Source: Gammaproteobacteria bacterium
GTDB lineage: Bacteria; Pseudomonadota; Gammaproteobacteria; Steroidobacterales; GCA-2729495
Direction of reading: 5' to 3'
Length of the DNA stretch: 64,000 nt
NCBI GenBank assembly: GCA_016874095.1
Contig: VGVH01000005.1
Span: forward strand, 1-64,000
The translations under genes were made by a program, and so were the position numbers. Under the pieces are notes generated by a model. It ran no database searches. It was not told the origin of the DNA and was given only the letters and a program-made list of their open reading frames with translations. How positions within the stretch are numbered: position 1 is the stretch's first letter; every line of letters starts with the position of its first letter. This document shows positions 32,891 to 42,211 of the stretch, one piece after another.

Positions 32891-33658
32891 GTGCAACGGC
32901 AGCATTGGCTTGTCGCGGCCGGCGCCGGCGCGTTCGTCGCGACCGCACTTCTCGGCCTGCCGGCTGCCGTGGCTGTCGACTGGCTGGCACCCGAGGCCCT
33001 GCAGGTGACCGACGTGAGGGGTTCGCTGTGGAAGGGCAGCGCGTCCACAGTGCAGGCTGGACGGCTGCGCCTCGGCCCTACCACCTGGACGCTGTCACCA
33101 CTCGCCCTGCTGCGCGGACGAGTTGGCGGCTTTGTCGAGACCAGACTCGCTGACGCGCAGATTTCCGGCGATCTCAGTGTCGGCAGCGGGACTTCGATCG
33201 ATTGCGAGAACTGCCGTTACGCCGGGTCGCTCGCCAGCCTGTACGGTGTCGCTCCTGCGCTGCGCAACCTGTCGGGCAGCGCGACCATCGAGCTCGCGTC
33301 ACTGGCCGTGCGTGACGGCTGGCCCACGGAGGCCATCGGCACCGTGCGCATTGCCGGCGTGCCGATCACGGCACCCGGGGTTCCGCCGGACCCGGGGGCG
33401 CCGAGTGGCGAGTTCGAAGCGACCGTGAACTCGAAGCCGGTGCCGGAAGACGGCTTGATCGAATTCCTCATCCAGGATGGCGGCGGACCGCTGGAGCTCA
33501 CCGGGCAACTGTCGTTGCGCCCGCCCGGCAACTACGAACTCGCCGGCCGGGCACGCGCGCGCGCCGATGCGCCCCCGGACATCGTCAATTCGCTGAATTT
33601 CCTCGGGCCCAAGGCTGCCGACGGCAGCACCGAAATCTCGATGTCGGGCAGTCTCTGA
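32891..33658 (+). CDS. gspN: T2SS protein GspN
   Basis: 255 residues from a GTG. One N-terminal helix anchors a periplasmic beta-rich domain; DWLAPEALQVTDVRGSLWKG is the GspN signature near residue 33. GspN is an optional component found at the end of many T2SS operons. It converges with the helicase gene with a single base between the stops and no visible terminator. Confidence 0.88.
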   Translation: MQRQHWLVAAGAGAFVATALLGLPAAVAVDWLAPEALQVTDVRGSLWKGSASTVQAGRLRLGPTTWTLSPLALLRGRVGGFVETRLADAQISGDLSVGSGTSIDCENCRYAGSLASLYGVAPALRNLSGSATIELASLAVRDGWPTEAIGTVRIAGVPITAPGVPPDPGAPSGEFEATVNSKPVPEDGLIEFLIQDGGGPLELTGQLSLRPPGNYELAGRARARADAPPDIVNSLNFLGPKAADGSTEISMSGSL

Positions 33659-33659
33659 G

Positions 33660-36600
33660 CTAGCTGCGCAAGGGCAGCTCACGCAGCTGGCTGAGCATCG
33701 GGAAATAGATCGCCAGGCGAATCGGCCGTTCATCCAGCCCGCGAAGCGCATCGCGATAACCTTCCAGCTGGGGCCGGTGCCGCTCCAGCTCTGCCGCGAG
33801 AAACGCCTCGAGCGACCCGCCTTCGTGGCTGGCCGTCTTGTAGTCGATGATCCAGTGATCGCCCGTTTCCGTGACGAAGCTGCGATCGATCTTCAGCTGC
33901 CGGAATCTGCTGCCGTCCCAGTGTGTGAGTGCGAGCTCGCAGGCTGCCTCGGCGTGCGCATCCGTGAGCAGCCAGCTCGCCCGCGGATCGGCCTGCACGG
34001 CCGTGATGTTCGCGGTCACCCTCGCGATGACCCGATCGGCGGCGTTTCCGGTGATGCCCGCAGCACGCAGGCGCCAGCGCGCGTCGGTCCCTATATCCGT
34101 CTCCGTTGCAGCGAGCGACCGCCGCTCGGCAAACCGTTGCAGCCACTGGTGGACGATCGTGCCCACCTGACGCGCCTCGTCGCCTGCCCATTCGAAATCT
34201 GGCCGCTCGAGAGCAGCTACCGGCGGCGCGGGCGGCGCCGCCAGTGCCAGCGGCAGGGCAGCAGGCTGCCAGCCAGGCGACAGTCGCCGCAGGACAGGCT
34301 CTATCCAGCGCGGGGCGCTGCGGTCGGCCGGCTGTCGCCAGCCGAGATCCGCGAAGCCGGATACTGCCGCCGCCTCCACCGCCGGCCACAGGTGACTGAG
34401 CAGCGAACCGTATCGCGGTCGCGACAGCTGACTGTCGTCGGGCACGTCCTTCGTCCCGGGCTTGAGAGTCGCGAGCAGGTGCAGGCGCCGGCGCGCGCGG
34501 GTAGCCGCAACGTACAGCAGTCGCTGGCTTTCGTAGTCGCCACGCCGCCGGATCATTCGTGACAGCCAGTGGAAATGGGGGTCGTCGTCCTCGTCTCCCG
34601 CCGGGCAAGGCGCGAGCACGAGCGCAGGCTCGCCGCGCGGGAGCGGCAGTTCCTGCCAGACGAGCAACGGCGAGCGGTCGCCGGAGGATGCTCTGCCGAG
34701 CGACGGCAAGATCACCGTGTCGAACTCGAGGCCCTTGGCCTTGTGCATCGTCATGAGAGTGACGCCCGGCTGCCCGGACCCGGCCGAAGCGCGCCCCTCG
34801 TCCAGGGCGTCGGCAAGCGCCAGGACGTCCGCACAGTCGCCGCCGGCTTCACGTGCCTCCAGCGCATCGAGGTACTGCGCAGCGGCGTCGCGCTCGCTCG
34901 CGAGCGCCAGCACCTCTGCCCCGCCGAGTGCCAGCCAGGCACCCTCGACGATGTCACGCAGCGACCGGCGTCCGCGCGCGCTCTGCGCCGCTTCCATGAC
35001 CGACAGCAGGCGCACCGCACGACCGGCAGCATCGCGGTCCGTCGCCGCCGAGGCGAGCTTCGCCAGCTGATCGGGCACGGTGACGTCGTCCGCTGCGGCA
35101 AGCATGGTCTCGATGACGGCCAGCGGCAGGCCAACCACCGGTGAGCGCAGCAGGCCGATCCATGCCAGCCGGTCCGCCGGGTTCTGCAGCGCCCGTGTGA
35201 GCGCAAGCAAGTCCTGTGTCACCTGCACGCGGCCCAGCTGCGCAATGTCGGGGGCCACGAATTCGATGCCCGCCGCCTGCAACGCTGCGATGACCGACGC
35301 CGCATGGCGCCGGCTGCGGACGAGGATGCAGATGCTTTCATCCGGCTGGGAATGGCGCGCCGCTTTCACCAGCGTGACGATTCTGGCGTCTTCTGTTTCC
35401 GGTCCGGCCGCATGGAGCCAGTGCGTCTCGACGCCACTGTCGGGTACCGATGCCGGCATGGCGACACAGGGCGAATACGGAACGCCCCCCAGTGCCGTGT
35501 CGGCGGTGCCCGGGAATACTTTGGCGAAGGCGGTGTTGGCCCAGTCGACGACGGCCGGTCGCGAGCGGAAATTGGCCGAGAGTGCGAGGAATACCGGCCT
35601 CAGGCTGCCGATTCCAACCTCACGGACGCGCTGGAACAACTCCACCTCGGCTTCGCGGAACCGGTAGATCGACTGCATGGGATCGCCGACCAGGAACAGC
35701 GTGCGGCCATCGCGCGGCAGCCAGGCGGCGGTGAGTCGCTGTAACAGCTCGAACTGCGCGAGCGAAGTGTCCTGGAACTCGTCGACCAGGATGTGGCTGA
35801 TGCGATAGTCGAGGGCAAGCCCGACATCGGTCGGATCGTCGGCCCTGCCCAGGGTCGCGAGTGCCGCTGCCGCGATTCCCTGGAAGTCCGTCAGGCCACG
35901 GGCGGCGAAGATCACTTCCAGTTGCGCTGCCGCCAGGCGCAGCGTGCGAGCCATGGCCTCCAGCGCGTCCCACTGCCCATCCGTGTACCGGACCGGCGGC
36001 AGGTCACGAATTTCGAGCAGGTGCTCCAGCAGCAGGTCGCAGTTCCGGCAGCGGTCGAGCACGGCAAGCATCCTCGCTTTCTCTGCCTTGCTGGCCTGCC
36101 CGAAACCCGCGCGCACGTCGACGCCCTTGCGCCACGCGCCGTCCTTCGTGAGGAGCGCCTCGCAAACGCCCTTCCAGAGTCCGGCGCGCTGCGCCACTGC
36201 TTGCGGCCACTCGCTGACGTCGAGCCAGTCGCGTATCGGGCTGTCCTGCTCCGTCGGTCGCAGCTGGCTGGCGGCGAACGGCAGCAGCTCTGCCAGTTCG
36301 CCGAGCGCGCCCGGCGGCAGCGCCTCAGCCGCAGCGTCGAGTCGCACGGCGATGCAGGTCTCGAGCGCCTGCTCGATGAGCGCCCGGGCGTCCGGTCCCT
36401 CGGGTAGGCGTCGCAGCCACTGATCGCGCCGTGGCAGCATCTCCATGACCAGTCGCTCGAACCGGCCCGCCTGGTTGTCGAGGTGACGCAGCAGCGCCGC
36501 CACGGGCCCGCTCCACTCGGCATCCTCGCCGATCAGCGCCAGCGTGGCCTGGGCGGCCTCCCGATAGAGCTCGGCCGGCGCATCACTGACCTGTCGCAGG

Positions 36601-37010
36601 GCGCCCTGTCCGGCCGTGAGCGGCGCGAGACCCGCCAGCCAACCGTTGGTCGCGTCGAGCGTGCGGATGCGCAGGCGCGCCGGATGACTGGCGAGCTGCC
36701 AGCGACGGCGTGCGGGATCTTCGAGCAGCCGGCGGGCCAGTTCGACCGTCAGCCGCAGATGCGGGTCCTCCGGTACGGCGCCGGTGGCGGCCAGATGCAA
36801 CGCATCGATCACACGCTGGCGCATTTCGCCCGCTGCCTTCAACGTAAAGGTGGCGGCCAGGATTTCCTCCGGCTGGTCGACACAGGCCAGCAGACGCAGG
36901 TAGCGCTGGATCAGCAGGCCGGTCTTGCCCGACCCGGCCGGCGCCTGAACGATAAATGACTCCGCAGGCTCCAGCGCCCGCTCGCGTTGCTCCTGGTCAG
37001 GCAGGCGCAT
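33660..37010 (-). CDS. UvrD-family helicase-nuclease (AddA/RecB-like)
   Basis: 1116 residues. SF1 helicase motifs in order: I QAPAGSGKT (about 21-29), II ILVDEFQDTS, III GDPMQSIYRFRE, IV LSANFRSRP, V TMHKAKGLEFDTV, VI LLYVAATRARRRL. A C-terminal PD-(D/E)XK nuclease domain shows GTIVHQWLQRF, the metal-binding WIIDYKT and QLEGYRDAL. It should unwind and degrade broken DNA ends, as AddA does. The start ATG at 37010 overlaps the stop of the AddB-like partner. This is the pair seen where RecBCD or classical AddAB are absent. Confidence 0.9.
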   Translation of the reverse strand: MRLPDQEQRERALEPAESFIVQAPAGSGKTGLLIQRYLRLLACVDQPEEILAATFTLKAAGEMRQRVIDALHLAATGAVPEDPHLRLTVELARRLLEDPARRRWQLASHPARLRIRTLDATNGWLAGLAPLTAGQGALRQVSDAPAELYREAAQATLALIGEDAEWSGPVAALLRHLDNQAGRFERLVMEMLPRRDQWLRRLPEGPDARALIEQALETCIAVRLDAAAEALPPGALGELAELLPFAASQLRPTEQDSPIRDWLDVSEWPQAVAQRAGLWKGVCEALLTKDGAWRKGVDVRAGFGQASKAEKARMLAVLDRCRNCDLLLEHLLEIRDLPPVRYTDGQWDALEAMARTLRLAAAQLEVIFAARGLTDFQGIAAAALATLGRADDPTDVGLALDYRISHILVDEFQDTSLAQFELLQRLTAAWLPRDGRTLFLVGDPMQSIYRFREAEVELFQRVREVGIGSLRPVFLALSANFRSRPAVVDWANTAFAKVFPGTADTALGGVPYSPCVAMPASVPDSGVETHWLHAAGPETEDARIVTLVKAARHSQPDESICILVRSRRHAASVIAALQAAGIEFVAPDIAQLGRVQVTQDLLALTRALQNPADRLAWIGLLRSPVVGLPLAVIETMLAAADDVTVPDQLAKLASAATDRDAAGRAVRLLSVMEAAQSARGRRSLRDIVEGAWLALGGAEVLALASERDAAAQYLDALEAREAGGDCADVLALADALDEGRASAGSGQPGVTLMTMHKAKGLEFDTVILPSLGRASSGDRSPLLVWQELPLPRGEPALVLAPCPAGDEDDDPHFHWLSRMIRRRGDYESQRLLYVAATRARRRLHLLATLKPGTKDVPDDSQLSRPRYGSLLSHLWPAVEAAAVSGFADLGWRQPADRSAPRWIEPVLRRLSPGWQPAALPLALAAPPAPPVAALERPDFEWAGDEARQVGTIVHQWLQRFAERRSLAATETDIGTDARWRLRAAGITGNAADRVIARVTANITAVQADPRASWLLTDAHAEAACELALTHWDGSRFRQLKIDRSFVTETGDHWIIDYKTASHEGGSLEAFLAAELERHRPQLEGYRDALRGLDERPIRLAIYFPMLSQLRELPLRS

Positions 37011-39670
37011 CAGGTCTCCTCGTCCTCGTCGGCGTCGCTGTCGCCCACGACTTCGAACACCCGGGTTGCCAGTGCCCACTGTTTTTCTGCCGGCTCGCGG
37101 TTCCAGTGGTTGATGCGAAAGTCGCCGGCGCCGAACTCTGCGGCGAGCCGCTCCAGGGTGTGCCACCAGTGCGCGCGCAGCGCATCCCAGTCGGCATACG
37201 GGCTGCGGCGCAGTTGCCCGGCACCGACCACCCCGTCGATCGGGCCATCGTTGCGGCCTGCGCCGAGCCAGCTGATGTCTCGCGCGCTGAGATGAATCCA
37301 GGCGACTGCATCTGCGTCGCTCGCGATCGCGTAGAGCGGCAGTTGCGGAGCCGGCACCCGCGTTTCCCAGAGATGGCTCAGTTTCGGCGCAGCAGCGCCA
37401 GTCTTGTAGTCGATGAGGATGCGCGTGCCATCCGCCAGTTCGTCCAGCCGGTCGATGCGCAGGCCGAATCCAAGTGCCCGCACCGGTTGCGGCAGACGTT
37501 CAGCGCCCGGCGGACCTTCGATCACCTGGACGCTGAACCCTGCGCGGGCACGTTCAGTGGCGAGAAACCGCCGGATCATGCCGAGCTGTCGCTGGTGCTC
37601 CAGTTCACGCATGCGCTGCAGGGCGCGGCCGCCACCAGGCACGACTTTCTGCAACGCTTCGTCGATCACTGCGCCGAGCAACGCTGATTCCTCGGCCGGC
37701 GACAACCGCTGCAGCCGATTGGAGTCGCGCAGCCGGAGGTAGATATCCGCCAATGCCTGGTGCGTGATCTGGCCGCGGCGTGCACCGTCTATGCCGGGCG
37801 AGGGCCGGGGAAGCTCATGCGCCCGGAGCCGGTCCTGCAGGAAGGCCCGGGCCGGGCAGGCGGACTGGCGCTCCAGGACAGAAGCACCGCCGCGCACCCT
37901 GGCCGGTAATTTCAGTACGGGAGCTGGATCCGGGCTGCTCGCGAGCGTGGCAGGAACCACCTGCCACGGTGCGGTCCCCGTCCAGCGAGGCAGTGCCGTG
38001 GTGTCGGCGGTCGGCAGCGACGCGATCAACGGGCTCTCGCTGATCGGCTCGTCGCCGTCATAGGCCGGCGAGCTGGCGACAGCCACGGGTGCCGATGCCA
38101 GTATCGTGTCGAGGCGCCGCCTGGCCAGTTCGAGTTCCACCGCCGGGTCGCATTCCGGCATGCCAGCCTTGCGCTGCAGTTCCAGGGGTATCAGCGGCAT
38201 GGGCCGCGCCACCGGCGGCCAGTCGGTCGCTGTCATGCCGGTGACCCAGATTGCATCGAACGACTGCCCCAGTGCCTCGAGCGAACCAACGACGTGGATC
38301 CTCTGGCCGGAGCCGGCCGGCTGGAATCGCCGGGCAAAAGCGGCACGCTCCAGCAACTGCAACGCCGTGCCGAGTTCGACCGGCCCGCCCAGCGAATCAC
38401 AGCCCTGCAGTTCATCGCCCAGCCGCCACCATGCCTTGAGTGCCTGCTGTTCGTCGCTTTCGAGTGGCACGACGCCGGGCCACCCGGCGGCTTCCAGTGC
38501 CCTGCGGAACAGTTGCAGCCAGACCCCGAGTCGCTGGCGGCCGCGCAGCTCCCGGCGGATGCCCTCCAGCGTCTTCAAGCGTGCTGCGAACAGCGGCGCG
38601 CAGGACTCGGCTATCCCGGCCAAGGCCTGCAGGTCGACGGTCAGCCCGATGCGCTCGCGCAGGGCGAACTCCATCTCGCCCCGCCCTGCCGCCTCGGCGG
38701 CGTACTCGCCGACATGCCGACTGCGCAGCAGGCGGGCAGCATCGCGGTAATCGGGTGGCTCCCCGAGGAAACGCAGGACCAGCAATCCGGACTGGGCGAG
38801 CGACATCGAGGCCACCCGATCGGAAGCGGAGAAATTCACCGGCAGCTCATGGCCGGGCGCAAGTTGCCAGCCTGGCGCAGTTACGGCGAGGAAAGCCCGT
38901 CGGGCTTCGGCCAGGCGCGACTCGAGATCCGGCACGACCACTGCGACGCGAGCGCTGGCATCTGCCTCGACGACGGCGCGCGCGAATCGCGCAGCTGATT
39001 CGAGCTCGACCGCCCGGTCGTGGCATCGAACGCGCACCCGCTCGTTCGCCACTGCTCGTGGCGGTGGCAGCGCTGAAATTTCGCAGCCCAGCCGGGCCAG
39101 CCGATCGAAGAGCTGGCGGCGCATGGGCTGCCAGTCGTCGGGTCCTGCCCGAATAACCTTGCGAGCGGCCGGCAGTTGCGCGGTCGAGTCGTCTTCGATC
39201 AGCTGCCTGAGGGCGCTCGTGCCGTCCGTCAGGCCATCCCGCTCGAGCCTTGCCTCGAACCGTCGTTGCCAGGCGGCAAACAGCTGTGAATCCCTGGTTG
39301 AGGCATGGCGATCCAGCTCATCTGCATCGATGCCCCAGTCGCCGCACAGCGCGCGGGCTTCGTTCGCCATCTCGATGAGTGCGGGCGCAGGCTGATCATC
39401 GTCCGCGACCGCACTCCAGAGGTAGGAAGCCTGCGCGGGAGTGACGAGCGGCCGCTGACTCCCGCGCGCAGAGCGCTCGAGTCGCTGTTGCCAGAGGAGG
39501 CCGAGCCAGCCGTCCCAGGGATGGATCGATGCCGTGGACCAGGTCCTGAGACCCAGGGCGCGCTGGTGTTGATCAAAGGCGGCCTGCAGCGCCCGGGCCA
39601 GGCGCTGGTTGGCGGTGACCAGCGTGGCACCCGCCGCCACCTGTGCCCAAACGGCTTGCATGGCCGCCAT
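37010..39670 (-). CDS. AddB-like PD-(D/E)XK nuclease, probable DNA repair protein
   Basis: 886 residues from the ATG at 39670. It matches the family of about 900-residue proteins distantly related to AddB and usually next to an AddA-like helicase. The N-terminal P-loop is not recognisable (LVTANQRLARAL), as in AddB relatives. The C-terminal nuclease has RGQITHQALADIYL, GTRILIDYKTG and QLPLYAIA. Classical AddB has four Cys around the nuclease for a 4Fe-4S cluster; here only SACPARAF near the nuclease start remains. Together with the downstream helicase it likely processes double-strand breaks. Confidence 0.85.
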   Translation of the reverse strand: MAAMQAVWAQVAAGATLVTANQRLARALQAAFDQHQRALGLRTWSTASIHPWDGWLGLLWQQRLERSARGSQRPLVTPAQASYLWSAVADDDQPAPALIEMANEARALCGDWGIDADELDRHASTRDSQLFAAWQRRFEARLERDGLTDGTSALRQLIEDDSTAQLPAARKVIRAGPDDWQPMRRQLFDRLARLGCEISALPPPRAVANERVRVRCHDRAVELESAARFARAVVEADASARVAVVVPDLESRLAEARRAFLAVTAPGWQLAPGHELPVNFSASDRVASMSLAQSGLLVLRFLGEPPDYRDAARLLRSRHVGEYAAEAAGRGEMEFALRERIGLTVDLQALAGIAESCAPLFAARLKTLEGIRRELRGRQRLGVWLQLFRRALEAAGWPGVVPLESDEQQALKAWWRLGDELQGCDSLGGPVELGTALQLLERAAFARRFQPAGSGQRIHVVGSLEALGQSFDAIWVTGMTATDWPPVARPMPLIPLELQRKAGMPECDPAVELELARRRLDTILASAPVAVASSPAYDGDEPISESPLIASLPTADTTALPRWTGTAPWQVVPATLASSPDPAPVLKLPARVRGGASVLERQSACPARAFLQDRLRAHELPRPSPGIDGARRGQITHQALADIYLRLRDSNRLQRLSPAEESALLGAVIDEALQKVVPGGGRALQRMRELEHQRQLGMIRRFLATERARAGFSVQVIEGPPGAERLPQPVRALGFGLRIDRLDELADGTRILIDYKTGAAAPKLSHLWETRVPAPQLPLYAIASDADAVAWIHLSARDISWLGAGRNDGPIDGVVGAGQLRRSPYADWDALRAHWWHTLERLAAEFGAGDFRINHWNREPAEKQWALATRVFEVVGDSDADEDEET

Positions 39671-39678
39671 GGCCGGGC

Positions 39679-40929
39679 TCAGCCCGACTTCTGGACGACC
39701 CCTGTGGGACCCTTGACGGCCACGCCGTCGAGCACGTCTTCGATACGCCGGAATACGTCGGTCAGCGTCGCCGCGTCCGGCAGGTTGGTGACGCGGAAGT
39801 AGTTCCTGTAGCTGGTATTGAAGCTGGTGCCTGGTGCGATCAGCACGTGCTTCTTCTCGAGCAGTTCGAGCGCGAACTCCTGATCGTCGAACCCGGGGAT
39901 GAGCTGCGGGTCGACGCCAATGAACGCGTACATCGCACCGGCCGGCGGGGTCATCAAAAGGTAGCGGCTCGCAGCGACCGCGTCGATCAGCGCCCGCCTG
40001 GATTCGTACAGCCGCCCGCCCGGGCGCACGAGGTCCCTGATGCTCTGGAAGCCACCGAGCGCCGTCTGCACCGCCCACTGTCCTGGCACGTTGCTGCACA
40101 AGCGCAGCGAAGCCAGCAGGTCCATGCCCTCCAGATAGCCGCCTGCGTTTTCCTTGTTGCCGCTGAAGGAGACCCAACCAACGCGATAGCCACAGGCGCG
40201 GTAGATCTTCGACAGGCCGCTGAACGTGGCACACACCGTATCGTTGACCAGAGTGGCGAGCGGTATCGACTCAGCGCCGTCGTAGGTCATCTGGTCGTAG
40301 ATCTCATCGGCTAGCACGATAAAGCCGTGCTTCTCGGCCAGCCTGACGATGGCCTGCAAGGTTTCGCGCGAGTACACGGCACCAGTCGGGTTGTTCGGGT
40401 TGATCACGACGATTGCCCGCGTGCGCGGCGTAACCAGGCGCGACAGCGCCTGCAGGTCGGGCTGGAATCCCAGTTCGGGCGGGCAGGGATAGTGAACCGC
40501 CTTGCCCCGGTTCAGCGTGACGCTCGCGGTCCACAACGGGTAGTCGGGACTCGGGACCAGCACCTCGTCGCCGTGGTCGAGCAACGCGCGCAGCGAGAGA
40601 TCGATCAGCTCGCTGACACCGTTGCCCATGAAAACGTGCTCGGCGGTGACGCCCATGATGCCCCGGTCCTGCTGCTGCATGACCACGGCTTCGCGTGCCG
40701 GAAAGATGCCTTTCTGGTGGCAGTAGCCCTCGCTCGCCTGCAGGTTCTCGATGATGGCAAGTCGCATGTTCTCCGGCGTGTGGAAGCCGAACGGACCGGG
40801 ATTGCCGATGTTCAGCGGAATGATTTCGTAACCGCGCCGCTGCATTTCGTGCGCGCGATGGGCCAGGCTGCCGCGAATCTCGTAGCGGACGCCGCGCAGC
40901 GAATCGCTTGCTTTGACCTGGAAGCTCAT
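39679..40929 (-). CDS. alaA: Alanine aminotransferase AlaA-type
   Basis: 416 residues, PLP fold type I. The start YEIRGSLAHRAHEMQRRGYEIIPLNIGNPGPFGF follows E. coli AlaA (YfbQ). NPNNPTGAVY and the PLP Lys in GLSKIYRACGYRVGW are present, and RVTNLP carries the substrate carboxylate-binding Arg. It catalyses glutamate plus pyruvate to alanine plus 2-oxoglutarate. The ATG at 40929 is used. It is 8 nt upstream of the AddB-like gene in the same operon. Confidence 0.88.
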   Translation of the reverse strand: MSFQVKASDSLRGVRYEIRGSLAHRAHEMQRRGYEIIPLNIGNPGPFGFHTPENMRLAIIENLQASEGYCHQKGIFPAREAVVMQQQDRGIMGVTAEHVFMGNGVSELIDLSLRALLDHGDEVLVPSPDYPLWTASVTLNRGKAVHYPCPPELGFQPDLQALSRLVTPRTRAIVVINPNNPTGAVYSRETLQAIVRLAEKHGFIVLADEIYDQMTYDGAESIPLATLVNDTVCATFSGLSKIYRACGYRVGWVSFSGNKENAGGYLEGMDLLASLRLCSNVPGQWAVQTALGGFQSIRDLVRPGGRLYESRRALIDAVAASRYLLMTPPAGAMYAFIGVDPQLIPGFDDQEFALELLEKKHVLIAPGTSFNTSYRNYFRVTNLPDAATLTDVFRRIEDVLDGVAVKGPTGVVQKSG

Positions 40930-40960
40930 CCCGACGCTCCGTTCAGTTCTCGCAGCCGTA

Positions 40961-41689
40961 TCAGCCGCGAACCAGTTCAGCCAGTTCGTAGTACGTCTGC
41001 ATATAGCCGCCGATGACACCCTTGAGGAAAATAAAGTCCCCGTCAGCGGTGCACCAGATGTCGTACGGCGGATGTTCGATCGGCAGTCCCGGCGCCGAGA
41101 CAAACTTGAAGTGCAGCGCGTCGAACGTGCCTGCGCCTACGGTCAGCTTCTCTTCGCCAACGTAGTCCATGCAAAGACCCGCCCGAAAGTACAAAGGACC
41201 GGTCGCGCCGCGGTGGTCCGGGGAAGACAGGAGCATCTCTTCGACAGTCTGTACGCCCTTGCGACTGCGGTCATAGAGTCGCAGATGCCAGGCGTCGCAC
41301 TGGATGGCATGGTTCTGGAACGTCCTGAGCCGCCCTTTCGTCTCCATGCGCTGGCTGACCCGGCCCTCGACCGCCGTCCATGTTTCGCATTCGCCGAAAT
41401 CGGGTCCGAAACGGAACCAGCCTGATCCCATGAAGCGGTCGTTGACGGTCAGTCGCACGAAACAGTCGAGCGGGTACCAGTTCTCATCGATGCTGTAGGT
41501 GATGTCACGCATCACGCTCGGGCGATCGTCGATCTCGCAGTGGGCGATGCAGGTACGCCGCCCGTCGCTGTGGAGGTTGATCATGAAGTATTCCCGGCCC
41601 CGCTCCTGGCCGAGGCGGTCCGGTTTGTTGCTGGTGTAGCGTATCGTGCCGCGCACGGAGCGGTGGTCCCGCTGCAGGATGCTGGTCAT
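40961..41689 (-). CDS. Conserved-looking cytoplasmic protein of unknown function
   Basis: 242 residues, no signal peptide and no membrane helix. The composition is that of a folded, mostly beta protein rich in Trp, Tyr, Asp and Gly (for example MGSGWFRFGPDFGECETW and HPPYDIWCTADGDFIFLKGV). I do not recognise the family. A lipocalin-like or START-like pocket is possible from the pattern, but this is only a guess. The ATG overlaps the stop of the upstream lipoprotein gene, and alaA follows 31 nt downstream, so it is in the sseA-to-helicase operon. Confidence 0.7.
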   Translation of the reverse strand: MTSILQRDHRSVRGTIRYTSNKPDRLGQERGREYFMINLHSDGRRTCIAHCEIDDRPSVMRDITYSIDENWYPLDCFVRLTVNDRFMGSGWFRFGPDFGECETWTAVEGRVSQRMETKGRLRTFQNHAIQCDAWHLRLYDRSRKGVQTVEEMLLSSPDHRGATGPLYFRAGLCMDYVGEEKLTVGAGTFDALHFKFVSAPGLPIEHPPYDIWCTADGDFIFLKGVIGGYMQTYYELAELVRG

Positions 41690-42207
41690 GGCTGTCTCGT
41701 TTCGTCCTCTCTACTCCGGTCCTGTTCCTCGATGTCGCGATCGATATCCGGGCCCGTGCCCGGCTGCGGCTCGGGACTGTCGGGCGGGTCCCCGCGACCG
41801 AACCGTTGGCGCAATCCGCCGACAGCGGCTTCGTCCAGGCGATAGACGCCGATTATCGGCAGCTCCTCGCCCCTGCTGCCGAACGACTGGGTAACCAGCG
41901 CTTCGCCGGCCTGACCGCAGATCCGGGAGCCCCGCGAGCGGAATCCCAGGGTCGAGGTGAACCGGAGGTCCTGCGCACCTGGCCCGACCTGCACATGGTA
42001 CGCGTCCGCGCGACCCGACGCGAAAACAATCAGGTTTCGGCCGTCAAGCACCTCGAATCCCGACACGGACGAGTTCCAGAAGCAGTCCGCTGCGCCGAAT
42101 TCCCCTGCCCTCACCGAGGGTCGCGGCTTGGCCAGGCGCCCGTCGCTGTTCGAGCAACCCGCAAGCGCCGCGGCAATCGCCAGCACGATTGCGCAACCCC
42201 GCTTCAT
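41686..42207 (-). CDS. Predicted lipoprotein, unknown function
   Basis: 173 residues. A type II signal peptide with lipobox LAGC (Cys18) is followed by SNSDGR, so the mature protein has Ser at +2 and should go to the outer membrane. The body has short beta segments (DGRNLIVFASGRADAYHVQV, two Cys-containing turns) and a charged, disordered C-terminus rich in Pro, Asp and Arg. There is no family match that I recognise. It lies 4 nt after sseA and overlaps the next gene by ATGA. Confidence 0.75.
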   Translation of the reverse strand: MKRGCAIVLAIAAALAGCSNSDGRLAKPRPSVRAGEFGAADCFWNSSVSGFEVLDGRNLIVFASGRADAYHVQVGPGAQDLRFTSTLGFRSRGSRICGQAGEALVTQSFGSRGEELPIIGVYRLDEAAVGGLRQRFGRGDPPDSPEPQPGTGPDIDRDIEEQDRSREDETRQP

Positions 42208-42211
42208 GAGC

